Positions 44,535 to 56,545 of a DNA stretch of 64,000 bases are shown here, one piece after another. The DNA lies in NCBI GenBank assembly GCA_011799875.1, contig CM022298.1:194082423-194146422 (forward strand), given 5' to 3'. The translations under genes were made by a program, and so were the position numbers. Below the pieces are notes generated by a model, which had not been told where the DNA came from, made no database searches, and saw only the letters and a list, made by a program, of their open reading frames with translations. The stretch comes from Thinopyrum elongatum. Taxonomy: Eukaryota > Streptophyta > Magnoliopsida > Poales > Poaceae. Positions within the stretch are counted from its first letter, which is position 1; each line of letters starts with the position of its first letter.

Positions 44535-47500
44535 TCACTCCGCAGAGGGGCTGGCAGGCTCGACAAACTCGTCCAGGTCGATTCCATCTGCGATTCGAGT
44601 AGCAGCAGCAATGAAGGTCTCCATGAAAGACTGGAAGTCGAGTTTCTTGGTGTTGGCGACCTTGATTGCCGCTAGCTTCTCTTCTCTGGCTTCCTTGCAG
44701 TGGACGCGAACCAGGGACAAAGCTATGTCAGCACCGCATTGAGCAGCGGACTTTTTCCACTCCTGCACTCGACCAGGTATCTCGTTAAGTCAAGTCATCA
44801 GAGACTCGAGATCGTTTCGGAGCGTGTCCCCTGGCCAGAGCGCTGTGTCGATCCGCGAAACTGCAACCTTGAGTCGAGCAAGATATTCCAAGGCACTGGC
44901 AAGGCGAGACTCCAGTCGGAGCACATTCATGGCTGCTTCATCTTTGACAGGGGAGTTGATGGGGTCCAAGTTCGTCTCGACTCGCCCAGTTTCTTCCTCG
45001 AAGTCTTGACAGAATTCTGCACCCGCAGAGAAATAATGAGTCGACAGCGATATGATGAGTCGACGAAAGCAAACCAATCGCACAGAGAAAAGTACCTTCA
45101 AGCATGAGGAATAATTTTTTTTCGAGTCCTCCCAGGTAGTTCTCCAGCTCGTCCCTCCTGCGGGTGATGTCTTCTACTTTGTCGGTCAGGGTCCGCTTGT
45201 CCTTCTTCAGACGAGTCACTTCTTTGTTGGCTTCGTCAAGAGCAGCCTTCAGCTTGGCATTCTCTCCCTCCAGCTGTCCGACTGAGGCCATCTTTTGGTC
45301 GGCAAGCGCCGTTTTGTCTTCGGCGGTTTTCTTCGCAACCGCAAGGTCAAGGTCCTTCTTCTCCAAAGCTTGTCTCATTGTTTCTAGAAAGAATAACATT
45401 CGAATCAGAAAAAGGAGGAGAGAAGATGGCAAGAGAACCGATCGACAAGCTTTCCTTACCAGCAGCATCATCCTTAGCCTTCTGCAAGTTGTTTCGAGCC
45501 AACTCCAGGTCAAGATTGAGCTGGATTTGCTTCTTCTCCAAGTCGGCAAACCGGGCTCCAAGATCACAAGATTTCTGTGTTCAGAAGATAGTTAGTCGGC
45601 AGACACAAAGACTACTGCCGAATCAAACATTCACCAATAGTCTCGGGGACTACACCCAGTGGGTGCACTCAGCGTGCCCCCACTGGTCCGACTTTTTCAA
45701 TCGACTTGGTCCGTCCAGTCAAAAAAAAAATCAGACCATAGCCGACTGCCCGCAGTCGACTACGGTCTCGGGGACTACACCCAGTGGGTGCACTCAGCGT
45801 GCCCCCACCGGTAAAGGTTCCACTCGGCATGATCTGCCCAGACCGAGTGGAGAAGATCTGTTAAAAGACCCCCGCCGAATCAAACATTCGAAGGTGGTCT
45901 CGGGGACTACACCTAGTGGGTGCACTCAGCGTGCCCCCACTGGTTCAGAGATTCAATCAGCACAACCTAGTCGACTCAAGTGGAAAAACTACTCAACAGA
46001 AATTAAAACACCCACTGGGTGTGCAGACTGACAATGGGTGTGCAATCAAGGTTCCAAAACGCTCATCCACAGACGTCTTGCGGATAAGGCGGCAGTTTCT
46101 AAATATCATATCCTAACAGAACAAGCGTCAAGATGGAGTTCAGTCGGGAGTAAGCTAACCTGGACATTGGCCTGAAGTGCTGAACTGGCATCATAGGCAG
46201 CTTGACTGGCCTCGCGCACCACCTTCATCTGCTCCATCATAACGCCAGCCTGGTGTATAGCCTCCTTGGCAGCACTCACTTGGTCTTCTGGGACGTGAGG
46301 GGCAGTGGGAGGTGCAGTCGGCGTATCAGTTGCAGTAGCTTGAGAGCTTGAGGCATGAAGTTGGACAGGCGAAGCAAGGGCCGGCACAGTCGACGACGAA
46401 GGACGAACACTCGACAAGGGATTCACAAAAGTAACGGAGGCACGGTTGAAGTCCCCAGATTGCTGGATAGCTGGTTCCGTCGCCGACGTCAACTGAGGCG
46501 TCTTGCTAGCTGGTACCTTCTTGACTGAGGTCCTGCTCCTCCTACCCATGAGTTTCTATGGCTCATCTTCATCATCGTCTTGAAGTTCAATAACATTTTG
46601 CGGAGCTGCAAAAGAATCGACCACAAGAGTTCAGTCGACTGTAGAATCGGCTAGCAAAGAAAAGACGAGATAACAGGGGTCATACCCGCTTTGGATGTGA
46701 CCGCGTCCTCCATCTCGTCGTCACCATCATCTTGGTAAGCAGAAGTCCCGGAGGTAGCAGCGCTGCAAATCTCAAGGTTCACTCGGTCAAGCAAGTGAAT
46801 GGGTCGACAACTGATATAAGATTCTTCGAACAAAGGGCGAAAACGAAACACTTACGCAGAGGCGACGGGAACGTCAACCTTGATCTTGGGAAAAGCCTTC
46901 CATGGCTTTGACGGCGCGGTCTTGAGCTGCTTTGGAGCCTTCTCAGTCGGCACCGGAGAAGATGTCCGAGTGCGCTTCGAAGTCTGTCCAGTCGGTGCTG
47001 CCACCTTGCCCCGGATACTTGCTGGGTCGTGCTTGTGCTTGGAACTCTTTTTCGTGCGAGGTGGAGAATCGACCTCCTCCTCACTGCTCGAGTTTTTGTG
47101 CTCTTCATCACTCTCCCCATCGGAGTTCCAGTCGCCGCTGTCGCCTCCGCTCTCTTCTCCTTCCTGGATCTGCTCCCCGTTGGGCATCGAGTACATCTCA
47201 GTATATATCTGCGAAGCAAAGAATCGAATAAGCATCAGTTGGTTCCAAAGATAGTTTACAAATTAGAGTAAAAGTCACTCGACATCGAAGGTCTGACCTT
47301 GTCTGGTTCATTATCATCGTCGAGTGGTAGAATTCTCCTGGACCCCCTGGGGTTGTCTTTGTTTCCGGTAATGCTCTGCAGCCACCGCGCTACCGTCTCC
47401 TCAGCAATTTCCTCCGGGTGGATCCGAGCGGAATCATCGGCGCCCGAATACATCCACATAGGATGATCACGGGCCTGGAGCGGCTAGATGCGGCGAGTGA

Positions 47501-48293
47501 GAACCACCTCTAGCAAATCCATGCCGGTCACACCATCGCAGACAAGTTGGATTACGTGTTCAACCAACATATTCACCTCCGCCTTTTCTTCTGGAGTCAC
47601 TTTCAAGGGAGAGGGCTTTTCAATTTGCCCCATGGTAAAGGGGGGAAGGTCAGTCGACTGACCAGGAGTTGGTTTGTCCTTACAATAAAACCAGGTCGAC
47701 TGCCACCCTCTGACCGAATCGGAAAGAGTCATAGGTGGAAAATTGCTTTTTCCTCTCATCTGGATCCCTAGACCTCCGCACATCTGGATCATGTGCGTCC
47801 TCTCATCACTCGGATTGGCCTTTTTCACAGACTGTGAGCGGCAAGTAAAGATGTGTTTGAAGAGACCCCAATGCGGTCGACAACCCAGGAAATTCTCACA
47901 CATGGAGACAAACGCAGCAAGGTATGTGATGGTGTTCGGAGAAAAGCGATGAAGTTGGGCCCCGAAAAAGTTCAGAAAACCTCGGAAAAAAGGATGAGGG
48001 GGCAGAGAAAAACCACGGTCGACGTGGGTCGCGAGGAGGACGCACTCACCCTCCTGCGGCTGCGGCTCGGTCTCATCACCTGGCAGCCTCTAGGATCCAT
48101 GGGCGATCAAGCCCCCCTCGACCAGATCCTCCATATCCTCTTGCTGAATCATGGAGCGAATCCAATCGCCCTGGATCCAGCCGGGCGGCAGGCCGGATCT
48201 CGACGACGAGCCACCCCGACTCGTCTTCTTGCCCTTCGCTGCCGCCGTCGCTTTCTTCGCACGCTCCAGGGCCGTCGTCTTCTCCTTCCCCAT
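44535..48293 (-). CDS. Antisense spliced gene of E4, Transposase_28-like N-terminus plus coiled coil (four in-frame stops)
   Basis: Proposed exons, minus strand: 48293-47298, 47208-46856, 46762-46686, 46605-46160, 45574-45460, 45383-45096, 45016-44535. All six introns start GT and end AG, and the exon total is 2757 nt, exactly 919 codons. The frame is continuous across every junction. Exon 1 starts MGKEKTTALERAKKATAAAK and holds a domain that I recognise as the plant 'putative gypsy-type transposon' family (PF04195): FFGAQLHRFSPNTITYLAAF, CENFLGCRPHWGLFKHIF. Exon 2 and 3 are acidic and disordered (SSSEEEVDSPPRTKKSSKHK). Exons 5-7 are coiled coil (ADLEKKQIQLNLDLELARNN, GQLEGENAKLKAALDEANKE). 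Stops at 48092-48090 (TAG), 47486-47484 (TAG), 46558-46556 (TAG) and 44792-44790 (TGA) are single-codon changes; there is no frameshift. Function is not established for this family. Comparable antisense ORFs are known in Retand and Grande. Confidence 0.8.
45641..45942. repeat. Three copies of a 45-bp motif in intron 4 of the antisense gene
   Basis: TCTCGGGGACTACACCCAG followed by TGGGTGCACTCAGCGTGCCC starts at 45641, 45766 and 45898, spaced 125 and 132 bp. The copies are almost identical, unlike the spacer between them. The intron runs 46159-45575. Confidence 0.88.
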
Positions 48294-48410
48294 CGCGGCA
48301 GGCTGCGCTCGGGCGGGGCGGTGATGTCAAAGGTGGCGGCAAATGTGGTTGTGAAACAGGAGAAGAGGAAGGAGATGGGGAGCACAGTGCCGGGCTCATC
48401 GGCCCCGACG

Positions 48411-48420
48411 CCTTATATGG
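48411..48420 (-). promoter_or_regulatory. TATA motif of the antisense gene
   Basis: The minus strand reads CCATATAAGG about 118 bp upstream of the ATG at 48293, and about 415 bp inside the 3' LTR. Position and orientation suit a core promoter for the antisense gene. The stretch 48421-48834 holds no gene and may be its upstream control region. Confidence 0.5.
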
Positions 48421-48834
48421 GCCTGCTCCCGAGTGGCTGACTTGTGGGCCCAGGCAATCCAGTCAAATCCCGCAATAGTCACGCGCTGGATACGTCGTGA
48501 AAAAGGTGGCACAAGAATCGAGGTGTCCCTGCCTAACCCGCTCCGTCTACTGCGGTACTCTCCATCCCGCGCGCTTCTCCAAATTTCGAATCCCGTGAGA
48601 TCCGGAAAGCGGCAGCGTGACCAATCGCGCCGAGGATCTTATACCATACCAACACTCAGAGCTTATCAGCAAAAATCACTCGACGACCTCTGAATGGACC
48701 CAGGCAACTGAAAATGAAGTTGAAGTTTTTACAAAGATCACCGCCCCGGTTAGGATGCCTCTGAAGCATATAAATCGGGTCAGAACCATCTTCAACCCCT
48801 TCTCCACTCGGACCCAGATCCATTCGGGGGCTAA

Positions 48835-49430
48835 TGACGAAGACATGTACCTAGGGTAGGGTAATAGGCCTGACCTAGACACCCTTACCCGAGGACACTG
48901 CCCTAAGGCCAAGGACATTCAAAGGATAGCACCATCTACCGACTGAAATCGCCACAGGGTGCAACCCACTCGACCAACAGTTCACTCGGGTAACCCAATT
49001 CCATTCGACCGGGGTGTACGCACTCGACCACACCAGAAACCACTCGGAAGACAGAAGATCTAAGGTCACTCAAGATGGCAAGGGTCAGGCGTTCACTCCG
49101 TAGTCTTAATGATCATTTATTTGCCTTTATTGCTGGCGTTATCAGTAACGTCCTGTCTTTATAGACATTGAACCCCTTGTAACGTGGGACGGTTGGGGTC
49201 CTGGCGCACTCTATATAAGCCACCCCCCTCCTCAGGCACAAGGGTTCACACCCCCTGTAACTTCATGCATAATTCAATCGACCGAGCCTCCGGGCACCAA
49301 GACGTAGGGCTGTTACTTCCTCCGAGAAGGGCCTGAACTCGTAAATCTTGCATGCACAACCTCACCGTAGCTAGGATCTTGCCTCCTCATACCTACCCCC
49401 CATTCTACTGTCAGACTTAGAACCACGACA
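48835..49430 (+). repeat. 3' LTR of E4
   Basis: Same 596-bp length as the 5' LTR and preceded by the polypurine tract. Ten differences, all transitions; nine fall within the part corresponding to 36502-36619. Confidence 0.95.
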
Positions 49431-49435
49431 GAGGG

Positions 49436-49670
49436 CGCGCTTTCAAATAGTGGACGCGAGCGATTTCGGCCAAGGAGAGGTTGTTTTGCCGCCCATGGTT
49501 TATGAATTATCCGGCACCTGCGATTTCGGCTGAGGAGAGGGTGTTTTCCCACCCATGGTTTATGAATTAGTTGGCGCCTGCAATTTCGGTCGAGGAGAGG
49601 GTGTTTTGCCGCCCATGGTTTATGAATTATTTGGCGCCTGCCATTTCGGCCGAGGAGAGGGTGCGCTTGG
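49436..49670. repeat. Three to four units of about 60 bp (host element right part)
   Basis: Units built of GAGGAGAGGGTGTTTTGCCG, CCCATGGTTTATGAATTAT and TTGGCGCCTGCAATTTCGG repeat from 49460 to 49662. The opening CAAATAGTGGAC...GCGATTTCGG also occurs left of E4 at 36050-36080, so E4 split a run of such repeats. This could be a subterminal repeat zone of the DNA element. Confidence 0.7.
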
Positions 49671-50459
49671 ATGAATTCACAAACCTACCCTCGATATATA
49701 ACAGGGCAATTGATGCGGGTCCCACATAGGACGGTAATTTTGTGTCTCCCATTTATTTGCTCAGGCAAATTCCACCGAGTAGAGGGTGTTATAGCGGTTC
49801 ATTCAAATTTTGGGAGAACAAGCATCCATGTCTACCTTGCCAAGTTGATTCAAATCAAAATTTGAAATATCAGTTCTATAGTGTCACATCTTGCCACTTC
49901 TTTTTTAGATGGTGAGATGATGCTCGGGACTAATGTGTTTTTACATGCTCGTTGCTACCGATTTATTTGACAAATAGTTGACCCACTCAAAAACGGGAAT
50001 CAAACCCAAAATGAAATATCTCAATTCAATGAAATAGCTCGTTGACCCGGTCAAAATTGTGGACTAAATCCAAAATTGAACACCTCAATTGAATAGCATG
50101 TAGTATTATAGTACTCCATGAACATGCTTAAAGTAAAATTAATGAACTTGTTCGATACGCATATCTCTGTTCATGTGTGAATTGTGAACACCATGTTCTC
50201 CAATTCAAAGATTTGAATGGAATTTTAAACTGAATCATGGTTTATACCAGTCTTCGAGGCATAAACGCGACCTCTCCCCTCTCGTGGACTCATGTTCTCT
50301 CTCTAGCCGATAATCTTTGTTTCTATCATGCGCATACAAACACAATCCTTGTCGGTCCCTCTTCCTCTCTCTCTCTCTCTCTAGGTCTTTCTACTTTACA
50401 TGCACACTCCATGTATATGTCTCTCTCACACATAATGTATGACTCTCTGGTCTAATCTA
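49671..50459. other. Unassigned AT-rich sequence
   Basis: No gene, terminal repeat or RNA recognised. It contains a CT microsatellite near 50365-50383 that leads into the CT-rich duplicated block. Confidence 0.5.
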
Positions 50460-51118
50460 AATAGGTAGGGTGCACTCATCGTACACACACAAATTCTCTC
50501 GCTCATTGTCCGTAACTCTCTCATGCACCACTACGTCGTCTCTGGGATCTTCTCTCTCTCTTTCTCTCTCTCTCTCAAACTTTCTATTTCCCTATGTCAC
50601 ACATACACATATCCCATTCGCACTAGATAGACCCGTCTAAAACTCTCTCTCCCTCGTTCTCTCTCTATCTCACATGCACACACACACAATCCCCCCTAGC
50701 TAAGTACCACTATCTCTCACTCCATTATTGGCACACACACTCCCCCTAGGTATGACTATCTCTCACTCACCATCACAAACATACGCATTGTCTCTTCCCC
50801 TCCCTGGGTCTATCTCGATCTCTCTCGGGGCTTCTTTCTATCGCACACACACCTTGTCTCTCGATCTCCAACCCATATAGTCCCTTCACGATCTCGAGGG
50901 GATCTATCTATCACAAACACACCCTCTCTCCCTCCCCATGCCTCTATTTTCTCCATACGTCCATCTTGACCTCTGTCCCTTGTTTGACATACCTCTCTTG
51001 GACACGTGCTATAGGGGTCTGTCTCTCTGCTGCAAACAACTATACACTATCTCTGTGTATCTCCTCTCCTTGCTTTCTCTCTAGGAGATGCATGCGTGAT
51101 AAGTTTGCATAAGACGCG
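50460..51118. repeat. CT/CA-rich duplicated block, copy A (left part)
   Basis: Rich in CTCTCT and CACACA, without coding potential. From about 50515 it matches 58503-59046 in order (for example CTCATGCACCACT, CACTAGATAGACCC, TCTCGATCTCTCTCGGGG, CACGATCTCGAGGGGAT). Its right part lies at 58119-58495, beyond E5. Confidence 0.85.
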
Positions 51119-52668
51119 TGATACGTCTCCAACGTATCTATAATTTTTGATTGTTCCATGCTATTATATTATCTATCTTGGATGTTTTATATGCATTTAT
51201 ATGCTATTTTATATCATTTTTCGGTACTAACTTATTAACCTAGTGCCCAGTGCCAGTTGCTATTTTTTCCTTCTTTTTGACTTTTACAGAAAATCAATAC
51301 CAAACGGAATAAAACTTTACGATGATTTTTCTTGGACAACAAGACACCCACAAAGCTTCGGGAGGAGGCCAGAAGACCCACGAGGGGGCCACAAGCCCTA
51401 GGGGCGCGCCCAGGGGGGGCGGCCAGGGGGCTTGTGCCCCCCCCCCCCGTGGGTCCTCTAACCCTAATCTCAGCACTATAAATTCTCAAATTTCCCCCCT
51501 ATACTAGAGGGCACACCAAAAATACTTTTCCGCCGCCGCAAGCTTCTGTTCTCGTGAGATCCCATCTTGGGGCCTTTTTCGGTACTCTGTTGGAGGGGCA
51601 TTCGATCATGGAGGGCCTCTACACCAACCTTACTGCCCTTCCGATGATGTGTGAGTAGTTTACCATAGACCTACTGGTCCATAGCTAGTAGCTAGATGGC
51701 TTCTTCTCTCTCTTTGATCTTCAATACAATGTTTTCCTCGATGTTCTTGGAGATCTATTCGATGTAATCTTCTTTTGCGGTGCATTTGTTGAGATCCGAT
51801 GAATTGTGGATTTATGATCAGATTATCTATGCATATTATTTGAGTCTTCTCTGAACTCTTTTATGCATGATTGAGATAGCTTTGTATTTCTCTCCAATCT
51901 ATCGATTTGGTTTGGCCTACTATATTGGTTTTTCTTGCAATGGGAGAGGTGCTTTGTGACGGGTTCAATCTTGCGGTGTCTTCACCCAGTGACAGTAGGG
52001 GTAGTGAGGCACGTATTGTATTGTTGCCATTAAGGATAAAAAGATGGGTTTTTTACCATATTGATTGGATCTATCCCTCTACATCATGTCATCTTGCTTA
52101 AGGCATTACTCTGTTCTTATGAACTTAATACTCTAGATGCAAGCAGGAGTCGGTTGATGTGTGGAGTAATAGTAGTAGATGCAGGCAGGAGTCGGTCTAC
52201 TTGTCACGGACGTGATGCCTATATTCATGATCATTGCATTAGATATCGTCATAGCTTTGCACTTTTCTATCAATTGCTCCGTATGCTTTCTTCGAGAGAG
52301 AACTCTAGTGAAACTTATGGCCCCCGAGTCTATTTTCCATCATATATTTTCAGATATATAAAATCAAAAACGCAGAAATACCTTGCTGCAATTTATTTAC
52401 ATTTACTTTATTTTGCCTTTTATTTATCTTTTATATCTATCTCTATTAGATCTCACTCTTGCAAGTGACCGTGAAGGGATTGACAACCCCTTTTTCGCGT
52501 TGTGCATAAGTGTTTGTCAGTTTGTGCAGGTGCATATATTGGGGACTTGCTTGTACCTCCTACTGGATTGATACCTTGATTTTTAACTGAGGGAAATACT
52601 TATCTCTACTTTGCTGCATCACCCTTTCCTCTTCAAGGGAAAAATCAACGCAAGCTCAAGAAGTAGCA
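51119..52668 (+). repeat. 5' LTR of E5
   Basis: TGATACGTCTCCAACG to AAGAAGTAGCA. TATAAAT at 51477-51483 is a plausible TATA box; in the 3' LTR this site has decayed to CTATATCC. A short C-rich run (51437-51448) is longer than in the partner. Confidence 0.92.
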
Positions 52669-52889
52669 GGAAGAATTTCTGGCGCCGTTGCCGGGGAGGT
52701 TCTACATTAAGCCTACCAAGTACCTGTCATAAACTCTCATCTCTTGCACTTACATTATTTGCCATTTGCCTCTCGTTTTCCTCTTCCCACTTCTAAAATG
52801 TTTTCAGAAAAACACAAAAATATTTGCCTTTTTATTCGCCCTTCTTTCGTTCGTCTTTTCATTTGCTTTTTGTTTGCATGTGTGCTAGA

Positions 52890-53779
52890 TTGCTTGCTTT
52901 GCCATCATCACTAAATCTGAGAAGCTTGCTATTGAAAATACTAGTAAAGATCTTGGGGAAAAATTGGAAACTTTCATTTTAAATCATGATCCCCTTGATG
53001 CTGAAACCCTTACGCCTATTAAAACAAAGATCTATCTTGTGGGTGATGGGAACATTATTGGAAAGAATGTTATTCAAGAATTATTTGATTGCACATGTGT
53101 TATACCTTTAGATAATGGATCTATTCTTCACAATACAAATTGCTATGTGGATGCTATTGCTATGCTTGTGGTTAAGTTAGAAAGAGAATTCCTTCATGTT
53201 CATCCAGTTTTACAAAAGATGTTTTACGAACTTCCCAACTTGCATGATCCTAAGGCTAAGAAAATTGCTACTATTACCCTTATGCATGAGTTTGATTATG
53301 TAATTAGAGAAGCTAGAGAGATATTTCCACATTATAATAAAATTTTTGAGCATCCTCCCATAGAAGAAATTCTTCATGATAAAGAAACTATACGTGGTTT
53401 GGAATCTAGGGACTACTATGCTTTTAGTTCTAATCTTAGAAAAAGAGTCCCCTACCCGGAAGTCATCCAAACCCTATATCTTGGTGCTTATGATAAATTT
53501 GATTGGGTCACTAAGGGAATCGATGAAGGATTTGATAAAGAGTGGCTTGAAGAGATGTCTAGAGAACCCGTTAGAGATGAGATACATGTTTCTTATGAAG
53601 ATATTTTTGGTGATGATCCTGAGTATGAAATTATGAATGTTAGAATCACCAATCAAAGTCCTTTCCATGAATTAAGCTCCACCTCTAGAAAGGAAGAACT
53701 TGAGAAGAGATATCTATTAAGAAATATTTTGGAGAATTTGATAAAAAAGGAATTTAATACCAAAGATGACAATACCTAG
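52890..53779 (+). CDS. Unknown protein of about 271-297 residues encoded by E5
   Basis: The frame is open from 52890 to TAG at 53777-53779 with no break, although no ATG occurs before residue 90; an upstream ATG has probably been lost (the region reads ITKSEKLAIENTSKDLGEKL). The protein is acidic and globular-looking: TKIYLVGDGNIIGKNVIQEL, CYVDAIAMLVVKLEREFLHV, VLQKMFYELPNLHDPKAKKI, HEFDYVIREAREIFPHY, FDWVTKGIDEGFDKEWLEEM. It ends in a Lys/Glu-rich helix. There is no zinc knuckle, protease or nuclease motif and I do not recognise the family. Its place just after the primer site is that of gag, so it could be a diverged Gag or packaging factor; that is speculation. Confidence 0.6.
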
Positions 53780-56545
53780 ATCTATGCAATATGCCTAGCT
53801 AGGGGCGTTAAACAATAGCGCTTGTTGGGAGGCAACCCAATTTTTATTTTGTGTTTTTGTTTTTGCTTCTGTTTTTCAATAAATACACAATATTACCTCT
53901 GTAGTAATTGTGTTTTAGTGTTTTAGTTAGTGTTTGAGCCAAGTAAGACCTTTGGGATGGTCTATGGTGATAGTTGATTTGATCTTGCTGAAAAACAGAA
54001 ACTTTTACGCTCATTGCCAGAATTTTATAAAATCACAGATGCTTGATTTTGATCTGAATGTTTCACACATGATTGATATACAAATTTACCATGTTTTCCT
54101 ATTTTTTCAGAATTTTTGGAGTTACAGAAGTATACGAAACTTCCAGATTACGACAAACTGTTCTGTTTTTGACAGATTATGTTTTCTTTGTGTTGTTTGC
54201 TTATTTTGACGAATCTATGGGTAGTATCCGGGGGGGGGGTATGAACCATGGAGAAGTTGGAATAAAGTAGATATTACACCAATAAAAATTTAGAATGAAT
54301 TCCCAATAGTACCTAAAGTGGTGATTTGCTTTATAATACTAACGGATCTTATGAGTTTTCTGTTGAGTTTTGTGTTGTGAAGTTTTCAAGTTTTGGGTAA
54401 ATATTTGATGGAATACGGAATAAGGAGTGGCAAGAGCCTAAGCTTGGGGATGCCCAAGGCACCCCAAGGTAATATTCAAGGACAACCAAGCATCTAAGCT
54501 TGGGGATGCCCCGGATGGCATCCCCTCTTTCGTCTTCAATCCATCGGTAAATTTACTTGAGGCTATATTTTTATTCACCACATGATATGTGTTTTGCTTG
54601 GAGCATCTTGTATGATATGAGTATTTGCTTTTTAGTTTACCACAGTCATCCTTGCTATAAACACCTTTTGAGAGGGACACACATTAATCGTGAATTTATT
54701 AGAATACTCTATGTGCTTCACTTATATCTTTTGAGCTAGGCAGTTGCTCTAGTGCTTCACTCATATATTTTTAGAGCACGGCAGTGGTTTTATTCTGTAG
54801 AAATTGATGAACTCTCATGCTTCACTTATATCATTTTGAGAGTCTTTAAAATAGTATGGCAATTTGCTTAGTTTATGAATTTGGTCCTAATATGATGGGC
54901 ATCCAAGAGGGATATAATAAAAACTTTCATAAAGAGCATTGAATATATGAGAAGTTTGATTCCTTGCATTTGTTTTGAGATATAAAGATGGTGATATTAG
55001 AGTCATGCTAGTGAGTAATTGTGGATTGGTAGAAATACTTGTGTTAAGGTTTGTGATTCCCGAAGCATGCACATATGGTCTATCGTTATGTGATGAAGTT
55101 GGAGCATGATTTATTTTTGATTGTCTTCCTTATGAGTGGCGGTCGGGGATGAGCAATGGTCTTTTCCTACCAATCTATCCCCCTAGGAGCATGCGTATTA
55201 GTACTTTGCTTCGATGGCTAATAAATTTTTGCAATAAGTATGTGAGTTCTTTATGACTAATGTTAAGTCCATGGATTATACGCACTCTCACCCTTCCACC
55301 ATTGCTAGCCTCTCTACTACCGCGCAACTTTCGCCGGTGCATTAAACCCACCATATACCCTTCCTCAAAACAGCCACCATACCTACCTATTATGGCATTT
55401 CCATAGCCATTCCCAGATATATTGCCGTGCAACTTCCACCGTTCCGTTTTATTATGACACACACCATCATTGTCATATTGTTCTCATATGCATGAGGCAT
55501 TCATATAGAGTCATATCCTTGTTCTAGTATCGAGTTGTAATTCTTGAGTTGTAAGTAAATAAAAGTGTAATGATCATCATTATTAGAGCATTGTCCCATG
55601 TGAGGAAAGGATGATGGAAGCTATGATTCCCTCACAAGTTGGGATGAGTCTCCGGACTTAAAAAAATAAAAAAAGAGCCCAAAGAGCCCAAAATAAAAAA
55701 AGTGCCCAAAGAGTCCAAAAAGAAAAAAAAAAGAGAAAAAAAAGAAAAAAAAAAGGGAAGGGACAATGTTACCATCCTTTTTCCACACTTGTTCTTCAAA
55801 GTAGCATCATGTTCTTCATGATAGAGAGTCTCCTATTTTATCATTTTCATATACTAGTGGGAATTTTTCATTATAGAACTTGGCTTGTATATTCCAATGA
55901 TGGGCTTCCTCAAATTGCCCTAGGTCTTTGTGAGCAAGCAAGTTGGATGCACACCCACTAGTTTTCGTTTTGAGCTTTCATACACTTATAGCTCTAGTGC
56001 ATCCGTTGCATGGCAATCCCTACCCACTTGCATCGATATCAATTGATGGGCATCTCCATAGCCCATTAATTTGAATAGTTGATGTGAGACTTTCTCCTTT
56101 TTTGTCTTCTCCTCAAAACCTCCACCATACTTTATTCCACCCATAGTGCTATATCCATGGCTCACGCTCATGTATTGCGTGAAAGTTGAAAAAGCTTGAG
56201 AACACTTAAACTATGAAACAATTTCTTGGCTTGTCATCGGGGTTGTGCATGATAAATACATTGTGCGATGAAGATAGAGCATGACAAGATTATATGATTT
56301 TGTAGGGACAACTTTCTTTAACCATGATATTTTAAGAAGACCTGATTGCTTTATTAATATGCTTGAAGTATTATTGTTTTTATGTCAATATTAAACTTTT
56401 GTTTTGAATCTTATGGATCTAAACATTCATGCCACAATAGGGAAAATTACATTGATAAATATGTTAGGTAGCATTCCACATAAAAAAAATCTATTTTTAT
56501 CATGTACCTACTCGAGGACGAGCATGAATTAAGCTTGGGGATGCT
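53780..56545. other. Non-coding 3' part of E5
   Basis: About 2.8 kb without a recognisable gene. It contains AGCTTGGGGATGCC at 54440 and 54496, near-copies of the polypurine tract at 56531. It also has an A-rich tract with repeated GAGCCCAAA units (55660-55760) and a run of nine G near 54231. Confidence 0.6.

Larger units (their letters stand above)
36089..49430 (+). mobile_element. Element E4: Ty3/Gypsy retrotransposon, Tat-type, with antisense gene
   Basis: Two LTRs of 596 bp (36089-36684, 48835-49430) with identical flanking duplications gaggg (36084-36088, 49431-49435). Order on the plus strand: primer site, gag, protease, RT, RNase H, a second RNase H-type domain, integrase, 73-bp tandem array, antisense gene, polypurine tract (48821-48834, TTCGGGGGCTAA). 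The second RNase H and antisense ORF are features of Tat-lineage elements such as Retand and Grande. LTRs differ at 10 of 596 positions by hand count; at 1.3e-8 substitutions per site per year this would be roughly 0.65 million years, with the caveat that the differences are clustered. Confidence 0.95.
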
